Origin: Mesorhizobium sp. 1M-11
Lineage (GTDB): Bacteria > Pseudomonadota > Alphaproteobacteria > Rhizobiales > Rhizobiaceae
Reading direction: 5' to 3'
NCBI RefSeq assembly: GCF_001303895.1
Contig: NZ_LJSD01000054.1
Location: forward strand, 1 to 64,000
DNA: 64,000 nt
In this document: in pieces, positions 48,819 to 57,791 of the stretch
Numbering within the stretch: the stretch's first letter is position 1
How the letters are laid out: each line of letters begins with the position of its first letter
Translations under genes and position numbers: made by a program
The notes under the pieces: generated by a model
Database searches by the model: none
The model's input: the letters and a program-made list of their open reading frames with translations, nothing else
Told to the model about the DNA's origin: nothing

Positions 48819-51272
48819 TCAGACTTTGATGCGGCTCATGCCGGGATCAATGAGCGGTTCCAGATGCAGGCGCGCCGGAACGCTCTGCGTCGCGACGACC
48901 AGTTGGTAATCGCCTTCGCACAGGAACGCATCGTCGACACCGGCCGCATAACGCACATAGCCGTAGCCGATGTTCCTGGCCACGGTGTAGCCGTAACCGC
49001 CCGAGGTGAGATAGCCGACCGGTTCGCCATTGCGCAGGATCGTCTCGCGGCCAAGCAGGACGATCTCGGGATCATCCACGGAGAAGCCGGCAAAACGCTT
49101 TGCGAGCGGCTGCCCGTCCAGTTTTTGAAGCGCCGCGCGGCCGACGAAATCGGTTTCCTTCTTCAGCTTCACCGCCCAGCCGAGGCCGGCCTCGAATGGC
49201 GTGTCGTTCGGCGTGATGTCGGAACCCCAGGCGCGGTAGCCTTTTTCGAGGCGCAGCGACTCCAGCGCGCGATAGCCGACCGGGCGGATGTCCTGGGCCT
49301 TGCCTGCCTGCATCAGGGCATCGAACACGTCGCCGGTGGCGGCGATGGGGACGTGCAGTTCCCAGCCGAGCTCGCCGACATAGGTGACGCGCAGCGCCCG
49401 CACCGTATGCCCCGCGATCGAAATCTCGCGCACATGACCGAATGGGAAAGCGGCATTGGAGACATCCGACTTTGTCACCTTCTCCAGCACCGCGCGCGCC
49501 TGCGGCCCCATCAACGATAGCGTGCCGAAAGCCTCGGTCACATCGGCGACTTTGACGTTTAGGCCCGCACCGATGTGATCGCGGATCCAGGCGAGGTCAT
49601 GGGTGCGGAAGCCGGTGCCGGTGACGATGTAGAACTTGTCGTCGGCCAGCCGCGCCACGGTGAGATCGGCCTCGATGCCGCCGCGCGTGTTGAGGAGCTG
49701 CGTGTAGGTGAGCCTGCCGACCGGCTTGGCCACATCGTTGGCGCAGATCCAGTCGAGCGCCTTGCCGGCATCCTTGCCGCTCAGCTCGTATTTGGCGAAG
49801 GACGACTGGTCGAAGACGCCGACCTTCTCGCGCACATGGCGGTGTTCGTCGCCGACCGGTTCGAACCAGTTCTGCCGGCCCATCGAATAGACGTCCTTCG
49901 CCTCGGCCCCGGCAGGCGCGAACCAGTTCGGCCGCTCCCATCCCAGCTTGGAACCGAAGACCGCACCGTATTTGTGCAGGCGCTGGTAGAGCGGCGAGAC
50001 GATGCGCGGCCGGCCGCTGTCATATTCCTCATGCGGAAAGCCAACCGTGTAGTGCTTGCCATAGGCTTCGAGCGTGCGGTCGCACACCCATTGCCGGTCG
50101 CGATGCAGGTCGGAGAAGCGGCGGATGTCGACGACCCAGAGGTCGAGCGGCGCCTCGCCGTCGACCACCCATTTCGCCAACACCCAGCCGGCGCCGCCCC
50201 CCGACGCGATGCCGAAGGCGTTGAAGCCGGCGCCGACGAACATGTTCGAGCATTCCGGCGCCACGCCAAGGATGAAATTGCCGTCCGGCGTGAAGCTTTC
50301 AGGGCCGTTGATCATCTGCTTGACGCCGACGGTTTCGAGCGCCGGCACGCGCGCTATGGCTTGTGTCATGTGCTGTTCGAAATGATCGTAGTCGTCGTCG
50401 AACAGGCGGAACTCCCATTCGTTCGGCACGTCGCCGCCGGGAAGGCCGGTTTCCCAGGCCTGCGGGTTCGGCTCGTAGCCGCCCATGACGAGGCCACCGA
50501 CCTCTTCCTTGAAATAGGTGCGGCGGTCCGGGTCGCGGATGGTGGGGGCATCGGTCGCGAGACCCGGGATCTTCTCGGTGATGATGTATTGATGCTTGAC
50601 GGGTTGCAGCGGCACGTTGATGCCGGCCATGGCGCCGACCTGCCTCGCCCATTGGCCGGCGCAATTGACCACCTTCTCGCAGGCGATGTCGCCCTGGTCG
50701 GTCTTCACCGCGACGATGCGGCCGTCCTTCATGTCGAAACCGGTCACGCGGACCTTCTCGAACAGTTTTGCGCCATGCATGCGCGCGCCCTTGGCGAGCG
50801 ACTGGGTGATGTCGGAAGGGCTTGCCTGACCGTCGGTCGGCAACCAGCTGGCGCCGACGAGATCGCCGGTCTCCATCAGCGGCCACATCGCCTTCACCTC
50901 GGCCGGCGAAAGCAGATGCATGTCCATGGCAAAGCTGCGCGCCGTCGTCGCCAGCCTTTTGAATTCGGTCCAGCGGTCCTGATTGGTGGCAAGGCGCAGG
51001 CAGCCGGTCATCTTCCAGCCGGTGGCGAGCCCGGTTTCAGCCTCCAGCCCCTTGTAGAGCTCGACCGAATATTTGAGCACGCGCGTGATCGAGGCCGACG
51101 ACCGCAACTGCCCGACCAGGCCGGCGGCATGCCAGGTCGAGCCCGAGGTGATGGCGCCCTGTTCGAGCAGGATCACATCGGCCTTGTGGTCGCGCGCCAG
51201 ATGATAGGCCGTGGAACAGCCGATGATGCCGCCGCCGATGACGACTATTTCGGCGTGACTTGGCAGGGTCAT
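48819..51272 (-). CDS. FAD-dependent dehydrogenase with GcvT domain (dimethylglycine/sarcosine dehydrogenase-like)
   Basis: The product is 817 residues from the ATG at 51272. The N-terminal DAO-type FAD domain has EIVVIGGGIIGCSTAYHLA and the HAAGLVGQLR segment of dimethylglycine and sarcosine dehydrogenases. A linker domain follows, then a C-terminal GcvT/aminomethyltransferase domain (ALDWICANDVAKPVGRLTYT ... GYRALESLRLEKGYRAWG) that would bind tetrahydrofolate. It probably demethylates an N-methylated amine with transfer of one-carbon units to folate. It overlaps the kinase-like gene by four bases, which suggests a choline or amine-derived substrate. Confidence 0.85.
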   Translation of the reverse strand: MTLPSHAEIVVIGGGIIGCSTAYHLARDHKADVILLEQGAITSGSTWHAAGLVGQLRSSASITRVLKYSVELYKGLEAETGLATGWKMTGCLRLATNQDRWTEFKRLATTARSFAMDMHLLSPAEVKAMWPLMETGDLVGASWLPTDGQASPSDITQSLAKGARMHGAKLFEKVRVTGFDMKDGRIVAVKTDQGDIACEKVVNCAGQWARQVGAMAGINVPLQPVKHQYIITEKIPGLATDAPTIRDPDRRTYFKEEVGGLVMGGYEPNPQAWETGLPGGDVPNEWEFRLFDDDYDHFEQHMTQAIARVPALETVGVKQMINGPESFTPDGNFILGVAPECSNMFVGAGFNAFGIASGGGAGWVLAKWVVDGEAPLDLWVVDIRRFSDLHRDRQWVCDRTLEAYGKHYTVGFPHEEYDSGRPRIVSPLYQRLHKYGAVFGSKLGWERPNWFAPAGAEAKDVYSMGRQNWFEPVGDEHRHVREKVGVFDQSSFAKYELSGKDAGKALDWICANDVAKPVGRLTYTQLLNTRGGIEADLTVARLADDKFYIVTGTGFRTHDLAWIRDHIGAGLNVKVADVTEAFGTLSLMGPQARAVLEKVTKSDVSNAAFPFGHVREISIAGHTVRALRVTYVGELGWELHVPIAATGDVFDALMQAGKAQDIRPVGYRALESLRLEKGYRAWGSDITPNDTPFEAGLGWAVKLKKETDFVGRAALQKLDGQPLAKRFAGFSVDDPEIVLLGRETILRNGEPVGYLTSGGYGYTVARNIGYGYVRYAAGVDDAFLCEGDYQLVVATQSVPARLHLEPLIDPGMSRIKV

Positions 51273-52159
51273 GACAGGATTTTTCCGTATTTCGAACTGT
51301 AGCTTTCGAGCACCGCGTCGAGGCGGGCGAGATTTTCGGTGGTGTAGGCGACATAGTCGACGCCCGGTGCATCGAGATGCAGTTCGGAGACCATGCTCCA
51401 CATCGCCTCGCGCAGCAGCGAAGCGCATTGCATGGCCGCGAAGGAACGGCGCATGGCCTCATCCGGCTTGTGGCCAAGGTAAGCGGCAAGCAATGGCTCC
51501 GCTTCCGCATCCGGCATGCCGGAGTTGGAGGCTATACCGGCGAGGTCGAACATGGCCGTGCCGAAGCCGGCATATTCGAAATCGATCAGCCAGAGCTTGT
51601 CACCGTCGTCGAGAAAATTGGCCGGCAGCAGATCGTTGTGGCCGAACACGATCGGCAGCGGCGTTTGTACGCTTTCCAGCCGATCTGCCAGCGCAAGGTA
51701 AAGCGGCAGCACCGGCATCATGCGGCTTTTTCCGGCACTCAACGTGCGGGCGTAGTCGCGGATGACATGAAACACCCAGAACATGAAACCGGGGCCGGAG
51801 ACATGCTCGGGCATGTACCGGTGAAAGTTACGCATCAGCGCCGCGATGCGCTCCGCATTGGCGCGCACATCTTCCGCGCCAAAGGTCCTGGCGCCGAGGA
51901 ACTGCGTGACCATGGCGCCGGGTTCGGCATATTCGACCGCTGGCCCGAAACCGGCTGCTGAAGCAGCCCGCGCCGTCATCAACTCGCGCTCGCGCAGCAC
52001 ATGGTGAAAGGGGTAATCGCGCCCCAGCCGGACAACATGCTTGCCCGCGGCATCCGTCACCAGGAAGTTCTCGTTGCTCAGGCCGCCGGACAAGGGAGCG
52101 ACATTAACGCTTCCCTTCCAGCATGGCAGGCGGCGAATGCGATCTTCGCTCGTCGTCAC
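51269..52159 (-). CDS. Choline/ethanolamine-kinase-like phosphotransferase
   Basis: The product is 296 residues from a GTG at 52159, preceded by GGGGAGGAGCT, a strong ribosome-binding site. It has the APH/choline kinase fold: LSGGLSNENFLV near the start, catalytic GHNDLLPANF (~175) and metal-binding IDFEYAG (~195). It phosphorylates a small alcohol such as choline or an analogue. Overlap with the dehydrogenase gene indicates one pathway. Confidence 0.83.
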   Translation of the reverse strand: MTTSEDRIRRLPCWKGSVNVAPLSGGLSNENFLVTDAAGKHVVRLGRDYPFHHVLRERELMTARAASAAGFGPAVEYAEPGAMVTQFLGARTFGAEDVRANAERIAALMRNFHRYMPEHVSGPGFMFWVFHVIRDYARTLSAGKSRMMPVLPLYLALADRLESVQTPLPIVFGHNDLLPANFLDDGDKLWLIDFEYAGFGTAMFDLAGIASNSGMPDAEAEPLLAAYLGHKPDEAMRRSFAAMQCASLLREAMWSMVSELHLDAPGVDYVAYTTENLARLDAVLESYSSKYGKILS

Positions 52160-52366
52160 AGCTCCTCCCCTCCGACTGGAGCGCCCTTCTTCTCGCAGGC
52201 TCATTCACCAGGTTCACCGCATCTCCTCGCCCTCAACGTCGAACGACAGGTCCGTAATGTCAACGTTATTCTGTGGCTTTTTATGTTTTTCTGACCGCTT
52301 CTGTTGTTTTTAATCCAGCAAAGTCCTACAAATCGGTCATTAACATACCAGACCAAGCGACTCCCA

Positions 52367-53140
52367 GTGAACCATTCCAAGCGGCACGGTGAAATCCTGC
52401 GCCTCCTGAAAGAGGAAGGCACGGTCACCATCGCCGATCTCGCCGAGCGGCTCGATGTCTCGCTGGAGACCGTGCGGCGTGATGTGAAGCCGCTGACCGA
52501 AGACGGTTCGGTGCTGAAGATGCACGGCGCCATCAGCCTGCCCGGCATCATCGGCGAAGCGCCGTTCGAGCGGCGCATGCGCGACAATGCCGACGCCAAG
52601 CGCGCAATCGCGCGCATGGTGGCGGCAACGATCCGTGACGGCGAGTCGATCATGCTGGACTGCGGCACCACCACCAGCTTCCTCGCCCGGGAACTGCTCG
52701 GCCATCGCCGGCTCACCGTGGTGACCAATTCTTCCGACATCGCCCGCACGCTGGCCACCGCCAACGGCAACCGGGTCTACATGGCCGGCGGCGAGCTGCG
52801 CAGCGATTCAGGCGCGGCTTTCGGCGTCTCGGCGATCGACTTCGTCGGCCGTTTCAGCGTCGACCACGCCATCATTTCCGCCGGCGCGATCGATGCAGCG
52901 GGCGGCGTCATGGATTTCGATCTCGAAGAGGCGGAATTCGCTGCAACCGTGCTGTCGCGCGGCCAGCGCTCCGTCGTCATCACCGACCAGAGCAAGTTCG
53001 GCCGCCAGGGCCTCGTCCGGGTCTGCGGTTTTGCCGGCTTCTCCGAACTTGCGACCGACAGTGCGCCGCCGGCCGACATCGTCGCGGCCCTGGAGGCAAC
53101 CGGCACGCGGCTGCATGTTGCCGGGCAAACCGCAGCCTAA
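52367..53140 (+). CDS. DeoR-family transcriptional regulator
   Basis: The product is 257 residues from a GTG at 52367; the frame is open 21 codons further upstream. The DeoR helix-turn-helix is RHGEILRLLKEEGTVTIADLAERLDVSLETVRRD. The sugar-phosphate-isomerase-like sensor domain contains IMLDCGTTTSFLARELL and ITDQSKFGRQGLVRV. It is divergent from the kinase-dehydrogenase operon across 207 bp and probably controls it through a phosphorylated ligand, the likely product of the kinase. Confidence 0.85.
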   Translation: MNHSKRHGEILRLLKEEGTVTIADLAERLDVSLETVRRDVKPLTEDGSVLKMHGAISLPGIIGEAPFERRMRDNADAKRAIARMVAATIRDGESIMLDCGTTTSFLARELLGHRRLTVVTNSSDIARTLATANGNRVYMAGGELRSDSGAAFGVSAIDFVGRFSVDHAIISAGAIDAAGGVMDFDLEEAEFAATVLSRGQRSVVITDQSKFGRQGLVRVCGFAGFSELATDSAPPADIVAALEATGTRLHVAGQTAA

Positions 53141-53243
53141 GGCGATCCTTATCTTTTCTTGATACCCGGCAGAGCTATTCCCAATCGATATTTGACCGGC
53201 ATCGGGAGCATTTTCCGCACTCCTTGAATTGCGGAGAAGCATC

Positions 53244-53327
53244 GTGCTCGACCTCGCCTACCTTGCCCTTGGCATAGGATCCTTCCTGATTTTCGCGCTC
53301 TACGCGCGTGCGCTGACGCGGCTTTGA
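53244..53327 (+). CDS. 27-residue membrane peptide upstream of kdpF
   Basis: A GTG-started 27-codon frame encodes one hydrophobic helix (DLAYLALGIGSFLIFALYA) ending in a basic RALTRL tail. GCGGAGAAG precedes the start with good spacing. It ends 14 bp before kdpF, and GAGGGAGGTGATC in that gap is the kdpF ribosome-binding site. Size and topology mimic KdpF, but the sequence differs. It may stabilise the Kdp complex or be an unrelated micropeptide. Too short for homology judgement. Confidence 0.6.
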   Translation: MLDLAYLALGIGSFLIFALYARALTRL

Positions 53328-53341
53328 GGGAGGTGATCCTG

Positions 53342-53425
53342 ATGGAAGCCTTACTCGGCCTCGCCGTTGCCGCAGCCCTCGGCGTCTACCTGCTGGTGAC
53401 GCTGCTGCGACCTGAAAAATTCTAA
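53342..53425 (+). CDS. kdpF: KdpF small membrane subunit
   Basis: The 27-residue peptide begins MEALLGLAVAAALGVYLL and ends with LLRPEKF, the conserved C-terminal pattern of KdpF (single helix, then RPE.F). KdpF lies beside KdpA and stabilises the KdpFABC complex. A strong GGGAGGTGATC site precedes it and kdpA follows after 26 bp. Confidence 0.88.
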   Translation: MEALLGLAVAAALGVYLLVTLLRPEKF

Positions 53426-53451
53426 GAACATAAGAACAAAAGAGTTCCGCC

Positions 53452-55161
53452 ATGTCTTTGATCGGATGGCTGCAGATCGGCCTGTTGTTTCTCGTTACAT
53501 TTTTGCTGATCAAGCCGCTTGGCTTGTTCATGGCAAAAGTCTTTTCCAATGAACGGACCTTCCTGTCGCCCGTGCTTGGCCCTGTCGAGCGCAGCTTCTA
53601 TGCGCTGGCCGGCATCGATCCGAAGAAAGAGCAAGGCTGGCTGGCCTATGCGTTCTCGATGATCGCCTTCTCCATCGCCGGCCTGGTGCTGCTCTACGCG
53701 ATCCAGCGGCTGCAGGCCTACCTGCCCTACAACCCGCAAGGCTTCGCAGGCGTGGCGCCCGACCTCGCCTTCAACACCGCCGCCTCCTTCGTCACCAACA
53801 CGAACTGGCAGTCCTACGGTGGCGAAACCACGATGAGCCATTTCACCCAGATGGCCGGGCTGACCGTGCAGAACTTCGTTTCCGCGGCCAGCGGCATCGC
53901 CATGGCGCTGGCGCTGACCCGTGCCTTCATCCGCTCCAACGCCAAGACCGTCGGCAATTTCTGGGTCGACCTGACCCGCTCCACGCTCTACGTGCTGTTG
54001 CCGATCGCCATCGTCATAGCAATCGCCTTCGTGGCGATGGGCCTGCCGCAGACGCTCGACGGTTCGGTGACCGCGACCACGCTCGAAGGCGCCAACCAGA
54101 CCATCGCGCTTGGACCCGTCGCCAGCCAGGAAGCGATCAAGCAGCTCGGCACCAATGGCGGCGGCTTCTTCAACGTCAACGCCGCGCATCCGTTCGAGAA
54201 CCCGACGGCGCTGTCGAACTATCTCAACATCCTCGCCATGCTGATGGTGACGGCCGCGCTTGCCTACACCTTCGGCCAGATGGTCGGCGACCGCCGTCAG
54301 GGCTGGGCTTTCGTCGCGACGATCGCGATCCTCCTGATCACCGGTGTCGGCGTCATCTACTGGGCCGAGACGCAGGGCAACCCGATCCTGACCGCGCTCG
54401 GTCTCGACAATGCGCTCGGCAACATGGAAGGCAAGGAAGTGCGCTTCGGCCAGGCCATGACCGCAGCCTATGCCGCCGTCACGACCGGCATTTCCGATGG
54501 CGGCGTCAACGGCATGCACGGCTCGCTGACCGGCATTGGCGGCCTCATCCCGATGTTCCTGATGCAGCTCGGCGAGGTGCTTCCAGGCGGTGTCGGATCA
54601 GGCCTCTACGGCATGATCGTCTTCGCCATCCTCGCCGTCTTCGTCGCCGGGCTGATGGTTGGCCGCACGCCGGAATTCCTCGGCAAGAAGATCGAAGGCC
54701 GCGAGATGAAATACGCCATGCTGGCGGTGCTCATCCTGCCGCTGTCGATCCTCGGCTTCAGCGCGCTCTCGGCCATGCTGCCCTTCGCCGTCGCCTCGAT
54801 CAGCATGAGCGGCCCGCACGGTCTGTCGGAGATCCTCTACGCCTACACGTCGACGACGGCCAACAACGGCTCGGCCTTCGGCGGCCTGACGGCGAACACG
54901 CCCTGGTACAACACCACGCTCGGCATCGCCATGCTGCTTGGTCGCTTCGGCTATGTCGTGCCCGTTCTGGCCATCGCCGGCTCGCTGGTCGGCAAGACCA
55001 AGACGACCGCCTCGGCCGGCACCTTCCCGACCCACACGCCGCTGTTCGTCGGCCTGCTCGTCGGCATCATCCTCATCCTGGGCGGCCTGCAATATTTCCC
55101 GGCCCTCGCCCTCGGCCCCATCGTCGAGCATTTCGCGATGCTGGCCGGCCAGACCTTCTAA
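53452..55161 (+). CDS. kdpA: K+-transporting ATPase subunit A (channel-like)
   Basis: The 569-residue membrane protein has about ten helices and four selectivity-filter-like segments, including NTNWQSYGGETTMSHFTQMAG and GTNGGGFFNVNAAHPFENPT. It forms the high-affinity K+ entry pathway of the Kdp pump. Length matches E. coli KdpA. It is followed by kdpB after 9 bp with AGAGGCCCTC. Confidence 0.95.
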   Translation: MSLIGWLQIGLLFLVTFLLIKPLGLFMAKVFSNERTFLSPVLGPVERSFYALAGIDPKKEQGWLAYAFSMIAFSIAGLVLLYAIQRLQAYLPYNPQGFAGVAPDLAFNTAASFVTNTNWQSYGGETTMSHFTQMAGLTVQNFVSAASGIAMALALTRAFIRSNAKTVGNFWVDLTRSTLYVLLPIAIVIAIAFVAMGLPQTLDGSVTATTLEGANQTIALGPVASQEAIKQLGTNGGGFFNVNAAHPFENPTALSNYLNILAMLMVTAALAYTFGQMVGDRRQGWAFVATIAILLITGVGVIYWAETQGNPILTALGLDNALGNMEGKEVRFGQAMTAAYAAVTTGISDGGVNGMHGSLTGIGGLIPMFLMQLGEVLPGGVGSGLYGMIVFAILAVFVAGLMVGRTPEFLGKKIEGREMKYAMLAVLILPLSILGFSALSAMLPFAVASISMSGPHGLSEILYAYTSTTANNGSAFGGLTANTPWYNTTLGIAMLLGRFGYVVPVLAIAGSLVGKTKTTASAGTFPTHTPLFVGLLVGIILILGGLQYFPALALGPIVEHFAMLAGQTF

Positions 55162-55170
55162 GAGGCCCTC

Positions 55171-57210
55171 ATGTCTACTCCTATCCAACACAAGCTCTTC
55201 GAACCGGCCATCCTCTGGCCGGCGCTCGGACAGGCCTTCACCAAGCTGGCGCCGCAGAAGCTGATGCGCAATCCCGTCATCTTCGTCACCGAAGTGGTGG
55301 CGGCGCTGGTGACGCTGATGTTCCTGCGCGATCTCGTCATCGCCGGCGGCAAGCCGCTGTTCTCCGGCCAGATCGCGGCCTGGCTCTGGTTCACCGTGCT
55401 GTTCGCCAACTTCGCCGAGGCGGTGGCCGAAGGCCGCGGCAAGGCGCAGGCCGACAGCCTGCGCCGCACCAAGTCGCAGCTCACCGCACGCAAGCTTCTG
55501 TCGGAAGACGGGCTGGACATCGCCAGCATCCCCGCTACCGACCTCAAGGTCGGCGACATGGTGCTGGTCGAGGCCGGGGAATTGATCCCCGGCGATGGCG
55601 AGGTGATGGAAGGCATCGCCTCCGTCAACGAAAGCGCCATTACCGGCGAGTCCGCGCCTGTCATCCGCGAATCCGGCGGCGACCGCTCTGCTGTCACCGG
55701 CGGCACCCAGGTGCTGTCCGACTGGATCAAGGTGCGCATCACCGCCGCGCCCGGCTCGTCCTTCGTCGACCGCATGATCGCCCTGATCGAAGGTGCGGAA
55801 CGCCAGAAGACGCCAAACGAGATCGCGCTGTCGATCCTGCTGTCGGGTCTCACTCTGGTGTTCCTGATCGCGGTGACGACGCTGTGGGGTCTCGCCAGCT
55901 ATTCAGGCACGGTGCTTTCGGTGACGGTGCTGGCGGCACTTCTGGTAACGCTGATCCCCACCACCATCGGTGGCCTGCTCTCGGCCATCGGCATCGCCGG
56001 CATGGATCGCCTGGTGCGCTTCAACGTCATCGCCACGTCCGGCCGCGCCGTGGAGGCAGCCGGCGACGTCGACACGCTGCTGCTCGACAAGACGGGCACC
56101 ATCACCTTCGGCAACCGCATGGCGACCGAATTCCTGCCGGTACCTGGCATCAGTGCGGAAGAACTGGCCGAAGCCGCCATGCTGGCGAGCCTTGGCGACG
56201 AGACACCGGAAGGCCGTTCGATCGTTGCGCTCGCCACCGGTGAATTCGGTGCCACTGCGCCGGCCAAGCAGCCCGATGCGATCGTGCCGTTCGCGGCCGA
56301 GACCAGGCTGTCGGGTGTCGACCTCGGCGTACGCCGCCTGCGCAAGGGTGCGGTCGATTCCGTGCTGAAGTTTACCGGATTGGACGAGGCCCGCGTGCCT
56401 GCCGCCTTCCGGCAGGCGGTGGAACTGGTCGCCCGTACCGGCGGTACGCCGCTGGCGGTGGCGGAAGGCAGCAAGCTGCTTGGCGTCATCCACCTGAAGG
56501 ACGTGGTGAAACCCGGCATCAAGGAACGCTTCGCTGCGCTGCGCGCCATGGGCATCCGCACCGTGATGGTCACCGGCGACAACCCGGTCACCGCGGCGGC
56601 CATCGCCTCCGAAGCCGGTGTCGACGACTATCTGGCCGAAGCGACACCGGAACAGAAGCTCGGCTATATCCGCAAGGAGCAGGAAGGTGGCCGGCTGATC
56701 GCCATGTGCGGCGACGGCACCAACGACGCACCGGCGCTCGCCCAGGCCGATGTCGGCGTGGCCATGCAGAGCGGCACCCAGGCCGCGCGCGAAGCAGCCA
56801 ACATGGTCGACCTCGATTCCAGCCCGACCAAGCTCATCGAGATCGTCGAGATCGGCAAGCAATTGCTGATGACACGCGGCTCGCTGACCACCTTCTCGAT
56901 CGCCAACGACGTCGCCAAATATTTCGCCATCATCCCGGCGCTGTTCGTGGTGACCTATCCGGCACTCGACTACCTCAACATCATGCGTCTGACGTCGCCG
57001 GAATCGGCGATCCTGTCGGCGGTGATCTTCAACGCGCTGATCATCATCGCGCTGATCCCGCTGGCGCTGAAAGGCGTCGCCTACCGCCCGGTGGGCGCCG
57101 CAGCCCTTCTGCGCCGCAATCTTCTCGTCTACGGCCTCGGCGGCCTGATCCTGCCTTTCGCCGGCATCAAGCTGGTCGACATCGCCGTCTCGGCTCTTCA
57201 TCTGGTGTAA
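55171..57210 (+). CDS. kdpB: K+-transporting ATPase subunit B (P-type ATPase)
   Basis: The 679-residue product is the ATP-hydrolysing subunit. The phosphorylation motif LLLDKTGTIT has its Asp at about residue 306. SAITGESAPV lies in the actuator domain, and MVTGDNPVTAAAIA and CGDGTNDAPAL lie in the catalytic and hinge regions. Seven membrane helices are predicted. It is intact. Confidence 0.96.
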   Translation: MSTPIQHKLFEPAILWPALGQAFTKLAPQKLMRNPVIFVTEVVAALVTLMFLRDLVIAGGKPLFSGQIAAWLWFTVLFANFAEAVAEGRGKAQADSLRRTKSQLTARKLLSEDGLDIASIPATDLKVGDMVLVEAGELIPGDGEVMEGIASVNESAITGESAPVIRESGGDRSAVTGGTQVLSDWIKVRITAAPGSSFVDRMIALIEGAERQKTPNEIALSILLSGLTLVFLIAVTTLWGLASYSGTVLSVTVLAALLVTLIPTTIGGLLSAIGIAGMDRLVRFNVIATSGRAVEAAGDVDTLLLDKTGTITFGNRMATEFLPVPGISAEELAEAAMLASLGDETPEGRSIVALATGEFGATAPAKQPDAIVPFAAETRLSGVDLGVRRLRKGAVDSVLKFTGLDEARVPAAFRQAVELVARTGGTPLAVAEGSKLLGVIHLKDVVKPGIKERFAALRAMGIRTVMVTGDNPVTAAAIASEAGVDDYLAEATPEQKLGYIRKEQEGGRLIAMCGDGTNDAPALAQADVGVAMQSGTQAAREAANMVDLDSSPTKLIEIVEIGKQLLMTRGSLTTFSIANDVAKYFAIIPALFVVTYPALDYLNIMRLTSPESAILSAVIFNALIIIALIPLALKGVAYRPVGAAALLRRNLLVYGLGGLILPFAGIKLVDIAVSALHLV

Positions 57211-57212
57211 TC

Positions 57213-57782
57213 ATGACAAGCTATCTTCGTCCCGCCTTCGTGATGATCGTGCTGTTCACGATCCTGCTCGGCATCGCCTATCCACTCGCCATTACCGGGG
57301 TCGGGCAGATCGTCCTGCCGGCACAGGCGAACGGCAGCCTGATCAGGCAGAACGGAACCGTCATCGGATCCGAGCTGATCGGCCAGAATTTCACCACCGA
57401 CCGCTATTTCTGGCCGCGTCCGTCGGCGATCGGCAGCACGCCCTACGATGCCGCCAATTCGAGCGGCTCCAACCTCGGCACGACCTCGCAGAAACTGAAG
57501 GAACGGGTGACAACGGACATCCAGCGCCTGAATGGCGCCGGCATAGCCAGCCCCGTCCCCACCGACGCGGCGACCACTTCCGGCTCGGGCCTCGACCCGC
57601 ACATCTCGCCCGATTTCGCGCGCGACCAGGTGGCGCGCGTCGCCAAGGCGCGCGGCTTGCCGGAAACGGACGTCGCCAAACTGGTCGACGACACGCAAGA
57701 GGGCCGGCTGCTCGGCCTGATCGGCGAACCGCGTGTCAACGTGTTGAAACTAAATCTCGCGCTGGATCGGCTAAAGTCTTAA
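57213..57782 (+). CDS. kdpC: K+-transporting ATPase subunit C
   Basis: The product is 189 residues from the ATG at 57213, two bases after kdpB. One N-terminal membrane helix (FVMIVLFTILLGIAYPLAITG) is followed by the periplasmic domain with YFWPRPSAIG and SGSNLGTTS, then SGLDPHISPDFA, conserved in KdpC. It stabilises the KdpA-KdpB complex. Confidence 0.94.
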   Translation: MTSYLRPAFVMIVLFTILLGIAYPLAITGVGQIVLPAQANGSLIRQNGTVIGSELIGQNFTTDRYFWPRPSAIGSTPYDAANSSGSNLGTTSQKLKERVTTDIQRLNGAGIASPVPTDAATTSGSGLDPHISPDFARDQVARVAKARGLPETDVAKLVDDTQEGRLLGLIGEPRVNVLKLNLALDRLKS

Positions 57783-57791
57783 ACCTGTTGA

